From the NCBI RefSeq assembly GCF_000471905.2, contig NW_006494931.1:4606891-4670890 (forward strand): a stretch of DNA of 64,000 bases, given 5' to 3'. This DNA is from Amborella trichopoda. Its lineage: Eukaryota > Streptophyta > Magnoliopsida > Amborellales > Amborellaceae. The notes beneath the pieces were generated by a model. It was not told the origin of the DNA. It saw only the letters and a list, made by a program, of their open reading frames with translations, and did not search any database. This document shows, in pieces, positions 62,360 through 64,000 of this stretch. Both the position numbers and the translations under genes were made by a program. Numbering within the stretch: position 1 is the first letter of the stretch; each line of letters opens with the position of its first letter.

Positions 62360-63345
62360 CGTCTTGGCCAACTTTGATAGGCCAATTATGAACCCCTTGC
62401 AGGGGAGACTTGTGACTCATGGGTCTACTAGGTTGGTATGAGGTCCAGATGTGGTTATTGGGTAGTCGTGGACTGCGTCGTAGAAGGATTTATTTCAATG
62501 CTAGGACACTCTTCTAAGGTTTTTAAAAAGGATTTTTAAAAGTATCATCATCATCATCCAAGCCTTAACTCAATTATTTGAGGAAGCTTTTCAAAGTACG
62601 TTACGAAAATAAAAATGGTTATTATTTGCTCTATTTAGCCAAAACTTTTTGTTTAGTGAATTTCATATTTCGAATAAGAATACATTTGGAATAAATGTTA
62701 TATTTTATAAATAGGGGACTACGGGATTTAAATATTTTCTTACATAGGAAACTAGATTGAAGAATATATCCCACACGTAGGACCTAGATTTCACATGCAG
62801 TTGTGTCTCTATGGCCGTGTGGTTTGAATTTTTGACCAATGTGAACCCTGCTGGCCATAGGTGCCACGTGGCTGGCCAAAGGGCTGAAGGTGGTTATGTG
62901 GGTCCACTAGATCTCCCAGTGCGTGTGTGAATCCAATTTGGTGACTCTATGTGATCTGAAACCATGAAATCGCAAGTAACTTGGTAGTTGAAAATATTTT
63001 TGAAATCTAGATAGTTACAAATTTTGAAAAGCCATAAACCTAGGCGGTTTGGAGTTATATACTAAGGTAGGAAATCTTTTGTAGTTTTGAGTCAATTATG
63101 AAAAATCCAATGAGATCTAGAAGTCATGAAATATCTAATTGGACTCCACCTAGAGCTAGAATGGTGTTGAATCTAGGAATCCCCCCAGGGATGATGATGC
63201 ATTATCCATCCTTGATTCATGATGGTTTGAAAAGAGTTGGATGGTTAAGATTAGCCCTCTCACACCATGAATCTCTCATTAAAGTTAAAAGATAACTTCC
63301 TTTTATATCTAGCTTACCCATAGACTGCGCTATATAAAGGGTATT
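62360..63345 (+). repeat. dispersed repeat R2, copy 2 (LTR-like)
   Basis: Shares ordered blocks with 28490-29330: actttgataggccaattatg, tgactcatgggtct, tggttattgggtag, ttgattcatgatggtttga-type sequence, and a terminal ctatataaagg box (63329). A 45-bp RTE tail (62544-62588) interrupts it. Similarity is low but collinear. Confidence 0.45.
62544..62588 (-). mobile_element. RTE-type LINE tail (minus strand)
   Basis: atcatcatcatcatccaagc then cttaactcaattatttgagg is the reverse complement of the RTE terminus seen at 5725-5768. Confidence 0.65.
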
Positions 63346-64000
63346 TCACTACATATTACACGAGTATCCACTCTCCAACTTTTAGAGAAAGCTCCATGTG
63401 AGGAAACCTAGGGTTAGGTCACATGGGATGCTAACAAAATAGAGAGGACGATGTTTAGAAATCAAGTTCTTGGGTTGTGAGAGAAATTAGAGAGAAGGAG
63501 AAATGTGTGTGGGTTTAGGCTAGGGTTTATGATCTTCCAGCTCTGTCATAGGAGATCCAAGTAGAGAAGAAATCATGCAAGATGCAACTCCATCATTGCT
63601 TTTTAACCCAATATAGGGAGGTATGTCTTCTTCCTTTAGGGTTTTGGTGAGAGAAAGAGAGAGAGAGAAGGTGAGGTATGCCTATAGGGATTGTGTGTGG
63701 AAGTTAGAGTTCTTCCAATCTGCTTCGTGTAAGAGATCTAGAGGGGAAAAATTCCTGCAACTTCAAAAACCTTCCTGCAACTTTCTTACCTAAATCAAGT
63801 GGAAGGAAGGGAACTTGTAGTATAGATAATGTGCCTATCGATCCGGGGAGATTCGATGGTGTGTATGAAGTCCTGTGGGATAACCCTAGGCAAAATCTGA
63901 TTTGCGGGATTTCCAGCAGTATTAACCTCGTTTTGTGTGTTTGACTCTTAGTTTCATGAATCGAAGTTTCAAGGCAAGCACATGTGACACCAAGAAAATA
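63346..64000. other. right edge, nothing recognised
   Basis: Sequence with several gagagag and aaaccctag-type motifs resembling a transcribed leader. No coding region identified. Further 5' exons of the LMBR1-like gene must lie beyond the window. Confidence 0.4.

Noticed and set aside
1-64000. CRISPR arrays, bacterial operons, phage or plasmid modules
   Set aside because: No regular short-spacer repeat arrays or prokaryotic genes; gene structure is clearly eukaryotic.
1-64000. tRNA, rRNA or other structured RNA genes
   Set aside because: No T-loop/anticodon pattern or rRNA-like stretch was recognised by eye; a covariance-model scan (tRNAscan-SE, Infernal) would settle it.
61135-64000. Further 5' exons of the LMBR1-like gene
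   Set aside because: Searched on the minus strand for the expected DYDTDEKSMA/EEYYRYKS blocks with no match; they must lie beyond the window.

Overview
This is nuclear DNA from a flowering plant. The evidence is two conserved plant-type genes with spliceosomal introns, Ty1/copia and L1-type retroelements, several hAT DNA transposons, AT-rich spacers and long CT/TA microsatellites. It contains no prokaryotic operons, CRISPR array, rRNA or recognisable tRNA gene. The large introns suggest a woody eudicot or magnoliid rather than a small genome, but the species cannot be fixed from the window.

Layout. From 1 to 7.8 kb lies AT-rich intergenic DNA with an RTE-type LINE tail and a long inverted repeat (5.94-6.32 / 7.22-7.63 kb). 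From 7.83 to 16.21 kb (+) lies a broken copy of CTR9 (the Paf1-complex TPR subunit; VIP6/ELF8 in Arabidopsis). It is split by a 0.66 kb insertion and by a 4554-bp hAT element (9526-14079) whose 8-bp target duplication is perfect; removing the element restores the reading frame exactly. A CT microsatellite with a 751-N assembly gap follows (17.7-18.5 kb).

From 18.80 kb to beyond the right edge the window is one gene on the minus strand: an LMBR1-domain membrane protein (LMBRD2-like). Eight exons (57857-57937 down to 18801-19349) join in perfect phase with consensus splice sites and give the C-terminal ~468 residues. Two introns are very large, 20.9 kb and 13.6 kb, and almost everything else in the window sits inside this gene's introns. 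Those contents are a full-length L1 LINE with 18-bp target duplications (20071-27044), a complete copia element with LTRs, PBS, PPT and 5-bp target duplication (29529-35092), a third LINE fragment (35093-36210), a copia LTR+PBS fragment flanked by a 74-bp duplication (37193-37610), two small hAT derivatives (42844-43591, 43852-44884), a 5'-truncated LINE (50251-53825) and a larger hAT with transposase remnants (58562-61126).

No new defence or metabolic system is visible. The points that merit a second look are the intact gene carried across giant repeat-filled introns, the nested and dated insertion history, the matched hAT parent and deletion derivative, the subterminal motif arrays of the two hAT families, and the oddly flanked copia LTR fragment.
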